This document shows, piece after piece, positions 24,025 through 32,409 of a DNA stretch of 64,000 bases (the first letter of the stretch is position 1; every line of letters begins with the position of its first letter). The position numbers were made by a program, and so were the translations under genes. This stretch comes from Oscillospiraceae bacterium (GTDB lineage Bacteria > Bacillota > Clostridia > Oscillospirales > Oscillospiraceae), in NCBI GenBank assembly GCA_017452505.1, contig JAFTMI010000033.1:19776-83775 (forward strand), in the 5' to 3' direction. Below the pieces are notes generated by a model that worked only from the letters and a program-made list of their open reading frames with translations, was not told where the DNA came from and did not search any database.

Positions 24025-24663
24025 ATGAAAACTCCTAATGTAGATTATTATACTGCCTCCCAGGATTTTGCGCCTAAGAAGGCTACTTGGCGCCATATAT
24101 GCGGTTTAGCTTTTAAGGAACTTCGCCCCAACAAAAAAGATTGGCTTGGGGTAGTTTTACCATATGTTGGCGGAATCATTTTTGCGTGGATTATAGGCAG
24201 TGCGGAAGATACTGTGCAAATGACAGACACAATATGTACTGTATTCTTAGAAATACATATTGCTGTTTTCGGGTGTATATTGGCAGCATATTCTATTCTG
24301 TTAGCCTTTTTGGATGATAAGTATATCAAGAAATTACTCCGCATAAATTACGAAGGAAACGCAAATTATCTAAAGGCGGGAACAGAATATTTCGAAACTG
24401 CAATGTATATCTATGTTGTAGGCATTTTGTTATCTCTTATTGTAAAACTGATTGTAATATGTATGCCAAATGATTATGTGCTTACTTGCAATGACCTTCT
24501 TAACGAAAGCTTAGCTGCAACTCTTTTGTTCGGATATTTAGCATATACGATCAGGGCAACTTACGAGATAAAAAGTGTTGTAGCTAATACTGCAACACTT
24601 TTTGGCGGTAGTCTTGCTTTCAGAATCCAGGCATTTGCCTCAGATATTAATGATGAGAATTAA
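24025..24663 (+). CDS. Four-span membrane protein, candidate RexB-like effector
   Basis: 212 residues, with a soluble start of about 40 and four spans: about 42-58 (GVVLPYVGGIIFAWIIG), 75-96 (IAVFGCILAAYSILLAFL), 126-147 (YIYVVGILLSLIVKLIVIC) and 165-184. The basic patch after span 2 (DDKYIKKLLR) is placed as in RexB (GSRTRRLAK). Lambda RexB has 144 residues and four spans; this one is longer mainly at the ends. 18 bases after the RexA-like gene, with GGAGGAGG. A strong terminator follows, so the pair is the end of its transcript. Confidence 0.6.
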   Translation: MKTPNVDYYTASQDFAPKKATWRHICGLAFKELRPNKKDWLGVVLPYVGGIIFAWIIGSAEDTVQMTDTICTVFLEIHIAVFGCILAAYSILLAFLDDKYIKKLLRINYEGNANYLKAGTEYFETAMYIYVVGILLSLIVKLIVICMPNDYVLTCNDLLNESLAATLLFGYLAYTIRATYEIKSVVANTATLFGGSLAFRIQAFASDINDEN

Positions 24664-24692
24664 CAATCTCTAAGATCTATTATACAATTATA

Positions 24693-24750
24693 CAGGAACA
24701 GGGGTGCTGCAAGAATTTTCTTGCAGCACCCCTGTTCTCTATCTTTTCTA
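24693..24750 (+). terminator. Strong terminator after the RexAB-like pair
   Basis: 20-base perfect arms (GAACAGGGGTGCTGC... and its complement) with a two-base loop, then a T-rich tail. Confidence 0.85.
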
Positions 24751-24850
24751 ATCCGCCCCTGCGAAAAAGGATTACAACGGGAGCTGAACTAAACCGCTGG
24801 CTAAAAAACAAAAACGACACTACATTGGAGCCGAGAAACTGCATAGAAAA

Positions 24851-24875
24851 CCGGGGGCTGCTGGACAGCCCCCGG
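24851..24875 (-). terminator. Terminator of the lipoprotein gene
   Basis: CCGGGGGCTG/CAGCCCCCGG stem; on the minus strand followed by TTTTCT. Between this and the previous terminator no gene is visible. Confidence 0.75.
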
Positions 24876-24893
24876 AAGTGGAAAATGAATTGT

Positions 24894-25988
24894 TTAACTA
24901 ACAGGCAAGTCGATGTCTTTTATTTTGTGGCTTATCATTCTGTCATCCCAGGTTTTGATCAGGTAGTCTTTGTTAAAGGTAATATTGGAAACAAAGAATT
25001 CTTTGTCTTCAGACAAGGTGTAGTCAATCTTTAATATTCCGTCCTTCAAATAGTGTATGGAGGAAACAGGTAAACCATCCCGTGCGTAAGATAACATACG
25101 GTGTTTAGAAAATATCATAATATCGTCAATAGCTTCAACCTTAGAAAGTGCGTCATTAATTTGAACATCCTGAAAATCGAGATAAGACAGCATATTATTC
25201 TTCTTTATCAATATGGGAAAACCAACAGTGCGAAACAGCGGATCATTATCGACAAATAAATAGAACCGATATCCTGTGTCAGTGTCATAAATAAGATAGG
25301 AAGTGTTGTCTGCCCGAATCCGCAAAGCATTTGTTGGGTAGGTTGCATAAATTGACGCACCATAATTTTTAAAAGTATTAACCATACGGTGGTAACAAGC
25401 ATCCAATCCAAGATCAAACATAGTACCATATGTATAGAGGAGCAGTTCTAATTCATAGTAAACAGGAATACCTAAACTAACTTCGGAAGTTTCAGGTGTA
25501 CCAATGCGGTTAAGTACCTCATCATAAGGCACATATATTTGATCCTTATCTTCTTTGCGCTTTAGGGGTGCAGCAGATGTGGTAGGCGCTGTGATTGGCA
25601 CTGTGGTAGGTGCTGTGATTGGCACTGTGGTAGGTGCGGTAGTAGGTTTCTCCGTAGGTAATACGGTAGGTTTTGTGGTAGCCGTACTGCCGAGTGCTTT
25701 GGAAGGTTCAGTAGTTGGTTTCGTTAGTTTCGTCGCGGTGGACTTTGCCGGAGGTCTGACATTTATAACTGTCTGAGTAGTTTGCTTTGCATCGGTTGCT
25801 TTTGTAAAAACTTCCGTGGGCACTTCTGTAGAAGACTTAGTAGGTACATCCGTAGGAGTAGATGTGGGTGCAGTGGTTGTTACTGTAGGCGTACTGCTGT
25901 TGCCTTTTGGGTCACTCTGTTTGGTACCGCAAGCCACCATAGAAAGAACAACACAGGCAGTTAACAGCCAAGCAGAAATTCTTTTCAT
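24894..25988 (-). CDS. Lipoprotein with Thr-rich stalk
   Basis: 364 residues. The signal peptide ends in the lipobox LSMVAC, so the protein is lipid-anchored outside the cell. A stalk of about 130 residues of Thr/Pro/Ala/Val follows, then a folded domain of about 200 residues (VYYELELLLYTYG, YRFYLFVDNDPLF, DALSKVEAIDDIM) that I do not recognise. The start at 25988 is spaced six bases from AGGAGG; the ATG six bases upstream abuts the ribosome-binding site. It is the second gene behind the DNRLRE protein, 25 bases after its stop. Confidence 0.75.
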   Translation of the reverse strand: MKRISAWLLTACVVLSMVACGTKQSDPKGNSSTPTVTTTAPTSTPTDVPTKSSTEVPTEVFTKATDAKQTTQTVINVRPPAKSTATKLTKPTTEPSKALGSTATTKPTVLPTEKPTTAPTTVPITAPTTVPITAPTTSAAPLKRKEDKDQIYVPYDEVLNRIGTPETSEVSLGIPVYYELELLLYTYGTMFDLGLDACYHRMVNTFKNYGASIYATYPTNALRIRADNTSYLIYDTDTGYRFYLFVDNDPLFRTVGFPILIKKNNMLSYLDFQDVQINDALSKVEAIDDIMIFSKHRMLSYARDGLPVSSIHYLKDGILKIDYTLSEDKEFFVSNITFNKDYLIKTWDDRMISHKIKDIDLPVS

Positions 25989-26013
25989 ACTCATCCTCCT
26001 TTTATAATGACCG

Positions 26014-27945
26014 TCACCAGGATACCGTTCTAATGTCTCGAATTCCGTAAAACCTGCCATTACTATTATAGAAACCACTATACCATTCAGGTGGTGTCGC
26101 TTGTGAACTCCACGAAACCATATCCCATTCTAAATCTACAGGGTTTAAGTCGGCTGTATTATCGCGACATTCAGAGGGCAAACTTCCATGTTTTTCGGCC
26201 CAATCACCCGTACTGGTCTGATAAAACCAATGATAATCAAATAGTTCTGGAGAGAAATTGGGATCGCCAGGGATATCACTGAATCTATCAAGAACACCAT
26301 TGCCATTCCTGTCATAAAATCCCACTCTAAGAACTACCCTATACCAATTTTGCTCAATTGAGGAGAAGTATGTTGCGAGGTATACCCAATCCAAATCATC
26401 ATCACTTAACATCCAATCTTCACATTTGTCTGCAATATACTTTTCCAGTTGGGCTAATGTCAAGCCATCAATGTCACTATCGGTTATACCCAAATTATGT
26501 GTACCGCTACTTTGATAGATACCATATGGATACTCAAGCGCATAACCCATACAGTTTATATCGGCACGACTGGTTGATTGATAAGGTCTGGAGCCATAAT
26601 AGGGGTTGTAATTGATCTCGAATTCCGGATTGTTAGGGGAAGGTGCCTCAGAGGAATAAAAGCTCGTCTTTTGGCTACTGCTGCTCTCGTTAACCTCTTT
26701 CAGAACCAGGCCGTAATCGTCAAGCGTGAGGTCCATCCACGCGTTAAAAATATCGGTGAGTTCCATTCGGTACCAATTGGAAGACCCGTACCGAGTTACA
26801 TTTTGCGCCTGGGAAGAATAGATCGTATTGCTATGGCTTGGTTGGCCATTCCAGATCATATCGGTAGCCCATCCGCTGGTAACAGCGTATGCCCGAATAT
26901 TCGGTGTCTGATAATCTTCTTTCGGCATATAAAGGTAAACCGATGTAACTTGAAACGGTCTGATGTACAGGGGATAATAAAACTGCAAATATGTACGCTT
27001 TGCGTAAGTAGAGGAAGCACCTCCGGTCAACAAGCTTTCGGACAGACCGTAGCTGGAATTCGGGTACTGCTGATCCACATAGGTATCCTCTGCGGAAGTT
27101 GTGCCGGACACTATGTATACAGAAGGATCGATAACCACAGGGTAAGCGGTATCTTTGGCGTTCAAAAACTCCGTATCTGCAGATACCGTCAGTTCATAGC
27201 CGTTCTTGACGCCGGCATAGGTCAAAGTCACTTTTTCGGACCGCTTTCCGTTGGCATCTTCCATATAAAGGGGCGCAAAAGAAAACACTTCTTCACCGAT
27301 TGCTGTATACAAAGATATTATACCATCTGTTTCTCTTATCGTCAAGCCGTCGGCAGTAAGGCGGAATTTATACACCGAGGGAGCCAGCTTGGATTTTAGA
27401 ATAATATCTTCCTTCAATGCAACTTCTTGCACAGTATATGCAATATCCACATCCTCTGCCACATCCCGGTACAGTACCGCCCGGTTATCAGCAGATAATT
27501 TCTTGTGATACGCAGACAAAGTGTCCTTGGTGTTGGCCAGCGTCGTGGTTTTTACCACACCGGCAGCAGCAGTCTGCTCCATAAGAGAGAAAGAGATTTC
27601 GTATTTTCCGGAGGTCAGCATAACTGCGTTACTGTCAACCAGTTTTTCGGAAAAATGCGCATTCCATTGGTTCGCTGTGTTGGTATATTTGTAACCGGCC
27701 TGTCTTACAGCATCGGTAATTGCATTGTTGATCTCTACATAAGCGCCGGAGTTGTCCTTATAGTGAATAGGTTTGGTATGTCCTACATATTGGAATGTTC
27801 CGTCATCAAGCCGATAAGTTTTGCCGTATGCAGTCCGTTCGGACAGAAGTTCTGTCTTTTCTGTGGATAATGATAGTGCATTTCCACACGGTAAACAGGT
27901 AAAAAGTAGGGCAAAACTGAGCAATATAGCAATATACTTTTTCAT
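26014..27945 (-). CDS. Secreted DNRLRE-domain protein with C-terminal Cys/His domain
   Basis: 643 residues. The signal peptide is at 1-24. The middle (about 290-450) carries the DNRLRE-type pattern AEDTYVDQQYPNSSYG ... LTGGAS ... RTYLQFYYP, a secreted carbohydrate- or wall-linked beta domain. The C-terminal 180 residues contain NCMGYALE (Cys), then FDYHWFYQTSTGDWAEKHG (His) and a later DNT/D; this order resembles papain-fold amidases or peptidases in clostridial surface proteins, but this is inference. Start with GGAGGAC upstream. The lipoprotein gene follows, so the two may act together at the surface. Confidence 0.75.
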   Translation of the reverse strand: MKKYIAILLSFALLFTCLPCGNALSLSTEKTELLSERTAYGKTYRLDDGTFQYVGHTKPIHYKDNSGAYVEINNAITDAVRQAGYKYTNTANQWNAHFSEKLVDSNAVMLTSGKYEISFSLMEQTAAAGVVKTTTLANTKDTLSAYHKKLSADNRAVLYRDVAEDVDIAYTVQEVALKEDIILKSKLAPSVYKFRLTADGLTIRETDGIISLYTAIGEEVFSFAPLYMEDANGKRSEKVTLTYAGVKNGYELTVSADTEFLNAKDTAYPVVIDPSVYIVSGTTSAEDTYVDQQYPNSSYGLSESLLTGGASSTYAKRTYLQFYYPLYIRPFQVTSVYLYMPKEDYQTPNIRAYAVTSGWATDMIWNGQPSHSNTIYSSQAQNVTRYGSSNWYRMELTDIFNAWMDLTLDDYGLVLKEVNESSSSQKTSFYSSEAPSPNNPEFEINYNPYYGSRPYQSTSRADINCMGYALEYPYGIYQSSGTHNLGITDSDIDGLTLAQLEKYIADKCEDWMLSDDDLDWVYLATYFSSIEQNWYRVVLRVGFYDRNGNGVLDRFSDIPGDPNFSPELFDYHWFYQTSTGDWAEKHGSLPSECRDNTADLNPVDLEWDMVSWSSQATPPEWYSGFYNSNGRFYGIRDIRTVSW

Positions 27946-27999
27946 TTTTTGTCCTCCTTATAGTGTATTCGGTTATGTATCGTAATGCCAATGCCTATT

Positions 28000-28623
28000 T
28001 TAAACAGTTATCGAACCATTGGAATCACATCCTTTCCGTAAATCCGTTTTCACATTTCCCCAATACTGCGATAGCATTGCCTCATATCGGGCAGTTTGCA
28101 AGGTATCGGGGTGATATCCGGGAAACACCTGTGGCAGCAGTTCATTTCCCAGTAGGTAACCGTAATAATGGGCCAGCTTGGGCGCAACAGTCTCTAAATA
28201 GCAGGTATACTCCATTACAGCATCGTAGATTTCTTTCTCCTCTGGGGATAATCTATTAAAGAATTCATCTCTTAACCGTTTTGAGTTTTTGTACTCAGGA
28301 AGTCTGTGGGAAGTTTCTTCCCGGAGATATACCTCTGTGTCCACATCTAAAAAATTCCGGGCTACAGGATCAATAAAATGATCCAAATTTGCCTTTAGCC
28401 CTAACATACCAGAAAACAGCACCAAAGATTGCAGCTGGCTGTTGATGGCATCCATTTCAGTTGCTGTAGCCGTTCCCTGGGTTTTCGTAAGCTTTTCCAT
28501 TGCGGACAAGTATCTATTGCGCACCTGAGGAAAATCCTCAAACATTTCTTCTAGCCGCCCGATAATGTCCTCTGTGATACGCTCGCCTGTTAGTTGCTCC
28601 CAAATAACTTTCTTTCTAAACAT
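28000..28623 (-). CDS. Helical protein of unknown function
   Basis: 207 residues, largely alpha-helical, charged, no signal or membrane span. It contains ITEDIIGRLEEMFEDFPQVRNR and LSPEEKEIYDAVMEYTCYLETVAP. GAAAGGAAAG precedes the ATG. It lies upstream of the DNRLRE gene by 55 bases and behind an HTH gene in the same direction. I do not recognise it. Confidence 0.6.
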   Translation of the reverse strand: MFRKKVIWEQLTGERITEDIIGRLEEMFEDFPQVRNRYLSAMEKLTKTQGTATATEMDAINSQLQSLVLFSGMLGLKANLDHFIDPVARNFLDVDTEVYLREETSHRLPEYKNSKRLRDEFFNRLSPEEKEIYDAVMEYTCYLETVAPKLAHYYGYLLGNELLPQVFPGYHPDTLQTARYEAMLSQYWGNVKTDLRKGCDSNGSITV

Positions 28624-28742
28624 TTTTATTTCTTTCCTTTCGCATAAGCATATAGCATTGATTTAACGCTATATGATTATATTACAGGAGTATTTCTGCA
28701 AATGCTGTCGAATTTTGTCAGGGAGCTACAAAGAATTAAAAA

Positions 28743-29066
28743 TTAATCCAAATTTCGCAAATATGCGTCCAAAATCTCTACTGCGCCCTTTCGTTGTTTG
28801 GGTGTCAAGTCCTTCAATCTTCGGGTAAGTTCGTCATATATGTATGGCTGTCCAGCACTCAGTTCGTTCCGCAGTATATAATCCGCGGACACTTCCAGAG
28901 CCTCGATAATTTTCACGAAACTGCTTAAGCTGGGCATCTTTAACCCTCGCTCAATTTCTCCAAGATACATACTGCCAATACCGGCCATCTTCACGACCGC
29001 TTGTTGGGTATATCCTTTTTTCAAGCGTGCTTCCCGAAGCTTTTTACCAATCTCAACTTTGTCCAT
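28743..29066 (-). CDS. XRE-family regulator
   Basis: 107 residues. A classic helix-turn-helix lies at residues 8-60 (LREARLKKGYTQQAVVKMAGIGSMYLGEIERG), followed by a short helical tail (RLKDLTPKQRKGAVEILDAYL). It is divergent from the ECF sigma gene and heads a leftward set with the helical protein. AAGGAGAG precedes the ATG. Likely a local repressor, perhaps of the surface-protein genes. Confidence 0.85.
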   Translation of the reverse strand: MDKVEIGKKLREARLKKGYTQQAVVKMAGIGSMYLGEIERGLKMPSLSSFVKIIEALEVSADYILRNELSAGQPYIYDELTRRLKDLTPKQRKGAVEILDAYLRNLD

Positions 29067-29155
29067 AATGCACTCTCCTTAACTACACCCAATTTATTTA
29101 TATATGTTTTTATCTTTGCGAAAGTGACATTTACAAGCAAATACCTAAAAATAAG

Positions 29156-29184
29156 TTGCAAATTTAGTCATATTTTGTTAAAAT
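29156..29184 (+). promoter_or_regulatory. Promoter of the ECF sigma/anti-sigma genes
   Basis: TTGCAA (29156-29161), 17 bases, TAAAAT (29179-29184). Its start point lies past the ATG at 29185, which supports the later start at 29215. Confidence 0.6.
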
Positions 29185-29214
29185 ATGGAAAAAGAAAAGG
29201 AGGTGTTCGCAGAA

Positions 29215-29700
29215 ATGGATACAGCGCAACACAACCGCATCGAGGAACTTTATTATGAAATGTTTGATATGTTAATGGCCTATGCCCGCAGTGCTTTGGG
29301 AAACGAAGCCTTGGCGGAAGAAGCTGTGCAGGAAACCTTCCGCGTCGCCTGTCAACGGCCTAAACAGGTATGTGAAAGTGTCAATCCGCAAGGTTGGCTT
29401 GTGCAGACCTTGAAATACACCATTTGCAATATGCGCAACAGTCAACAATCTGCCAGACGGCTGTTGGAAAAATATATGGAGACTCGTGGGCATGAGGCCT
29501 CCTTTTCAGAAGATCACCTTGACTTGCATATTCTCTATAAAAATGTCGCCGATACGGAAGAATTTAAACTGCTGACGGAAATGGTTATCGAAGGCCGATC
29601 ACATTTGGAGATGGCCGAGAGCCGGGGTATCTCTGTAGACGCTTGCAAGAAACGGGCGCAGCGGGCAAGAGAAAAGCTGAGAACAAAAATAAAACTTTGA
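29215..29700 (+). CDS. ECF-type RNA polymerase sigma factor
   Basis: 161 residues. Region 2 is at about 10-75 (ALAEEAVQETFRVAC, NPQGWLVQTLKYT); region 4 is shortened but present at 115-158 (GRSHLEMAESRGISVDACKKRAQRAREKL). The ATG at 29215 fits the AAGGAGG nine bases upstream and the mapped promoter. The next gene encodes a probable anti-sigma membrane protein after 51 bases, the usual arrangement for stress-responsive sigma factors. Confidence 0.85.
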   Translation: MDTAQHNRIEELYYEMFDMLMAYARSALGNEALAEEAVQETFRVACQRPKQVCESVNPQGWLVQTLKYTICNMRNSQQSARRLLEKYMETRGHEASFSEDHLDLHILYKNVADTEEFKLLTEMVIEGRSHLEMAESRGISVDACKKRAQRAREKLRTKIKL

Positions 29701-29751
29701 TGTCACCTCATGGCAGACATTGCACATACATAGGTAAAGGAGGAAAAGGGA

Positions 29752-30603
29752 ATGTCCGAAAATCAAAACCGCGGAACTGCCGATTTTGCCAAGTACGATA
29801 TGATGACAACGGAAGAACTCGAGGAGATCCTGCGGTCTGATTCCCAGTCCCCGGAGGGACAGGAGTCGGATGGAGAATTACTACTTTATGTAATGGGGGT
29901 GTTAGCTCACCGCAAACGCAATAGTGAGAATCCCGGAAAAACTGCACAACAAGCATGGGAATCATTTGAAAAGCATTATCTTCCCAAAGAAGAAGTCCAT
30001 ACAGCGCAACGTAAATCCAAGAAGGTTCGCCCCAGTTTGCGACGGTGGATTGCCGCGGTGGCAGCGGCTGCATTTATTGTAGCCATTCCCCTTACTGCCA
30101 GCGCATTGACCTGGGACGAGATCTGGAATGCGGTTGCCACTTGGGCAAAGGAAACATTTTCTTTTGTCAGCCAGCCGGATGCTACCCAAGCAACCGAGCC
30201 CAGCCCCGATAATATCGACGGCTACGAATCCTTGCAGCAAGCTTTAGCTGAAACCAACCGAGGTAATGAGCTTGTACCTACCTGGATTCCAGATAGGTAT
30301 ACTTTGATGGACATCACTGTGGAAGAAAATCCAATGCGGAAAAACTATGGTGCCATTTATCTCGGTACAGACGGAATGCTGATGATCACGGTGCAATCCT
30401 ACATCGGTTCCGACCCAGAAAAAATAGAGATCAACGAAGACCTGTTGGAGCTTTACACGGTAGCAGATAATGAGTATTACATATTTTCCAATGTAGACCA
30501 GCTTCGCGCCGTCTGGATAAGCGGTTCCTATGAGTGCAGCATTTCCGGTAATATCACTATGGAAGAAATCAAATTAATGATTGATTCGATCGTGAAAGGA
30601 TAG
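29752..30603 (+). CDS. Membrane anti-sigma-like protein with DUF4367-type outer domain
   Basis: 283 residues. The cytosolic N-part of about 100 residues is acidic then basic; a single span lies near 104-122 (WIAAVAAAAFIVAIPLTASA); the outer part, 160-283, has the ELVPTWIPDRYTLMDITVEE pattern of DUF4367 domains. Proteins of this shape usually hold an ECF sigma factor at the membrane. The gene follows the sigma gene directly. Start ATG with AAGGAGG nearby. Confidence 0.75.
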   Translation: MSENQNRGTADFAKYDMMTTEELEEILRSDSQSPEGQESDGELLLYVMGVLAHRKRNSENPGKTAQQAWESFEKHYLPKEEVHTAQRKSKKVRPSLRRWIAAVAAAAFIVAIPLTASALTWDEIWNAVATWAKETFSFVSQPDATQATEPSPDNIDGYESLQQALAETNRGNELVPTWIPDRYTLMDITVEENPMRKNYGAIYLGTDGMLMITVQSYIGSDPEKIEINEDLLELYTVADNEYYIFSNVDQLRAVWISGSYECSISGNITMEEIKLMIDSIVKG

Positions 30604-30612
30604 CACTTCATT

Positions 30613-31071
30613 ATGAATAAAAGAAAGAATATGAAATTTGTTCGCTTAGTGGCAATGCTGTTAACAGTTGTTTTAGTTCTGCCTATGGGCGTTAAAGCAG
30701 CGGTAGTGGAACCCGTACAGCCCTGTGCCAGCAGCTATCTGAACTCTTATAATGCATATATTTATACTGCCGGCAGCGGTAAGATCCAGGTTTACTATTC
30801 CGTATACGGTGTAGGTTATATGGATACTTTAGGCGCTTTGACCATAAAAATTTATGAGTCCACGGATAACACTAACTGGACCTGGGTCAAGTCCTTCACC
30901 AATGACACAACCCCCAGTATGATCGGTTATGACGACTATTACCACAGCGGTCATGTGGATTACCAAGGCGTGGCAGGCCGATATTACAAAGCCTATGTCT
31001 GTATCTGGGCCGGCAAGGACGGCGGCGGCGACACCCGCTATTTCTACACCAGCTCCAAGCGAGCAACCTAA
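30613..31071 (+). CDS. Secreted protein, sigma-operon cargo
   Basis: 152 residues. The signal peptide covers residues 1-30 (VRLVAMLLTVVLVLPMGVKA). The mature part of about 120 residues is Tyr/Gly/Thr-rich and beta-like (KIQVYYSVYGVGYMDTLGALTIKIYES), resembling DUF6147-type small secreted proteins. Ten bases after the anti-sigma gene; a terminator follows. Probably a member of the sigma regulon made together with its regulators. Confidence 0.7.
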   Translation: MNKRKNMKFVRLVAMLLTVVLVLPMGVKAAVVEPVQPCASSYLNSYNAYIYTAGSGKIQVYYSVYGVGYMDTLGALTIKIYESTDNTNWTWVKSFTNDTTPSMIGYDDYYHSGHVDYQGVAGRYYKAYVCIWAGKDGGGDTRYFYTSSKRAT

Positions 31072-31101
31072 CACCCCAGCAATTTAAATTTCATACAACA
31101 A

Positions 31102-31141
31102 CACCCCGGTGGACTTACCTCCACCGGGGTGCTTATTTTTT
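31102..31141 (+). terminator. Terminator of the sigma/anti-sigma operon
   Basis: CACCCCGGTGGA / TCCACCGGGGTG stem followed by a TATTTTTTA tract. Confidence 0.85.
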
Positions 31142-31146
31142 AAGGA

Positions 31147-31323
31147 TTAAAAGCTAAGACATATGTACACATACCACAGAACAACAGCACTAATTACCAT
31201 AATCGTCCATAGTCGTACTTTGCGCTTTGATTTCTGGGATTTAATAACATGGTAGATTAAGGAAATGGGGTAACACAGAAGCAAAGTCTTGTAAATAAGA
31301 AAATCCCGGAACGAGTCCAGGAT
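31147..31323 (-). pseudogene. Fragment related to the membrane protein at 20954
   Basis: The minus frame reads about 58 codons ending YPISLIYHVIKSQKSKRKV and RLWTIMVISAVVLWYVY, matching YPIVLIYNLIRSQKSKSKV and QLWTIIVITVVILWNVF of the gene at 20954; the DNA is also alike (CAGAAATCAAA, TGGACGAT, GTAATTA shared). There is no start codon, because the frame opens after a stop with ATC CTG. The part before the last two membrane spans and the whole outer domain are missing. A decayed paralogue. Confidence 0.7.
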
Positions 31324-31377
31324 TTAAAGGGAGAAAATACTGTTTTAAGATTTTATGCGTCTAAATATTAGTTTCAT

Positions 31378-31590
31378 TCAAATAGGAGACTCTCCACGGC
31401 TTCGGAGAACCTCGTTTAACTTCAACTGTACCAAGGTCATCCATTCAATGTCGCAACCATAAGTACCATCAAGATAATGATACTCGGCTTCTTTTGCGGC
31501 TCTGCGGATATCCTGTGTATCATAATTACCAGGATTTCTTACAATTTCATCAATCATATCGCGGGTAAAACGCTTAAGATGCCAACTCAT
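31378..31590 (-). CDS. Small protein of unknown function
   Basis: 70 residues, hydrophilic, with paired helices (MIDEIVRNPGNYDTQDIRRAAKEAEYHY and MTLVQLKLNEVLRSRG read as shorter blocks: DIRRAAKEAEYHYLDG, TLVQLKLNEVL). AGGAGG lies six bases before the ATG. No recognised motif. It is followed downstream by the membrane-protein relic. Confidence 0.5.
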   Translation of the reverse strand: MSWHLKRFTRDMIDEIVRNPGNYDTQDIRRAAKEAEYHYLDGTYGCDIEWMTLVQLKLNEVLRSRGESPI

Positions 31591-31732
31591 ATTAATGCCT
31601 CCTAATTATTGATTAAATAAAAAGCGTACATTTTTTAACACGAGGAAAAACAATATAGGCAACTCGCCATTTGCTGAAAACCTTATCCTATCTACTGATG
31701 TTATTCTAATAATAAGATCAACATCGTAAAAA

Positions 31733-32020
31733 TCAGATTGCGTCATCCATATAAGAATCTCGCACCCTTCCTAATGTGGTATTGCCACGAGCAATGGCAC
31801 CATCTGCATACAAAACATTCACATCATATCCAGGGAACTGTCTATAAAATCTTAATTGCTTCCAGGAACTTACCGTTGCAGTGTTCTTCAGCGCACGATC
31901 TGCATCGTATTGCTTAGGCAATTGTTTGTCGCCTCGCACATCCTTATCCGATGCCATAATCTGAACCTGAAATCCTTCAATATGAAAAATTCGACCTTCA
32001 ACAATACTTACTTTCGGCAT
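31733..32020 (-). CDS. Small protein of unknown function
   Basis: 95 residues. A beta-strand-like start (VSIVEGRIFHIEGFQVQIM) and the stretch YDADRALKNTATVSSWKQLRF suggest a small globular domain; no signal, span or Cys pair. A weak GAAGGAATAAT precedes the ATG. It is transcribed with the small gene at 31378. Unknown function. Confidence 0.5.
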   Translation of the reverse strand: MPKVSIVEGRIFHIEGFQVQIMASDKDVRGDKQLPKQYDADRALKNTATVSSWKQLRFYRQFPGYDVNVLYADGAIARGNTTLGRVRDSYMDDAI

Positions 32021-32242
32021 AATTATTCCTTCTTTCTATTTATTCTCCTTAATCCTTGCACGCAAAACAGCATTTTAAATAAAGCACAAATCCCCCCTGC
32101 CCAAACTTTTTCAGCGATTGCCAACAGTGTTATATGTATTGAGTTCGACAAAAGGCGACAAAATTATTTATAAATTTTTTCTTTTGCCTCTAATTGGTAA
32201 GGTTCATTACTGGAACATGGCGGTTAACAATATACTCAAACA

Positions 32243-32285
32243 AAATCCCTTTCCGTAGGCAAGACACCTATCGGAAAGGGATATT
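32243..32285 (+). terminator. Hairpin upstream of the Fic gene
   Basis: ATCCCTTTCCG / CGGAAAGGGAT with inner TAGG/CCTA; A-rich on one side, ATATTT on the other. Probably ends a short transcript before the Fic promoter; could be a bidirectional stem. Confidence 0.5.
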
Positions 32286-32346
32286 TACCATTACCAAAAG
32301 TTTTCAGAAACAAAAGAAAACTGTTTCCCAATTTATGCATAAACCA

Positions 32347-32375
32347 CTTGCAAATTGGGGAACAATTTGTTATAG
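32347..32375 (+). promoter_or_regulatory. Promoter of the Fic gene with TTCCCCAA repeats
   Basis: TTGCAA (32347-32352), 17 bases, TATAGT (32370-32375). TTTCCCAATTT before the -35, AATTGGGGAA inside the spacer and GTTCCCCAA after the -10 are inverted or direct copies of one motif and look like operator half-sites. Confidence 0.65.
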
Positions 32376-32409
32376 TATAAAAAAGAAAGTTCCCCAAGGA
32401 GGTTTTGCT

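Noticed and set aside
23080-24663. Kiwa (KwaA/KwaB) as identity of the cytosolic plus membrane pair
   Set aside because: The gene order is reversed relative to Kiwa and the cytosolic protein lacks the features I expect of DUF4868; RexA/RexB fits the motif order better.
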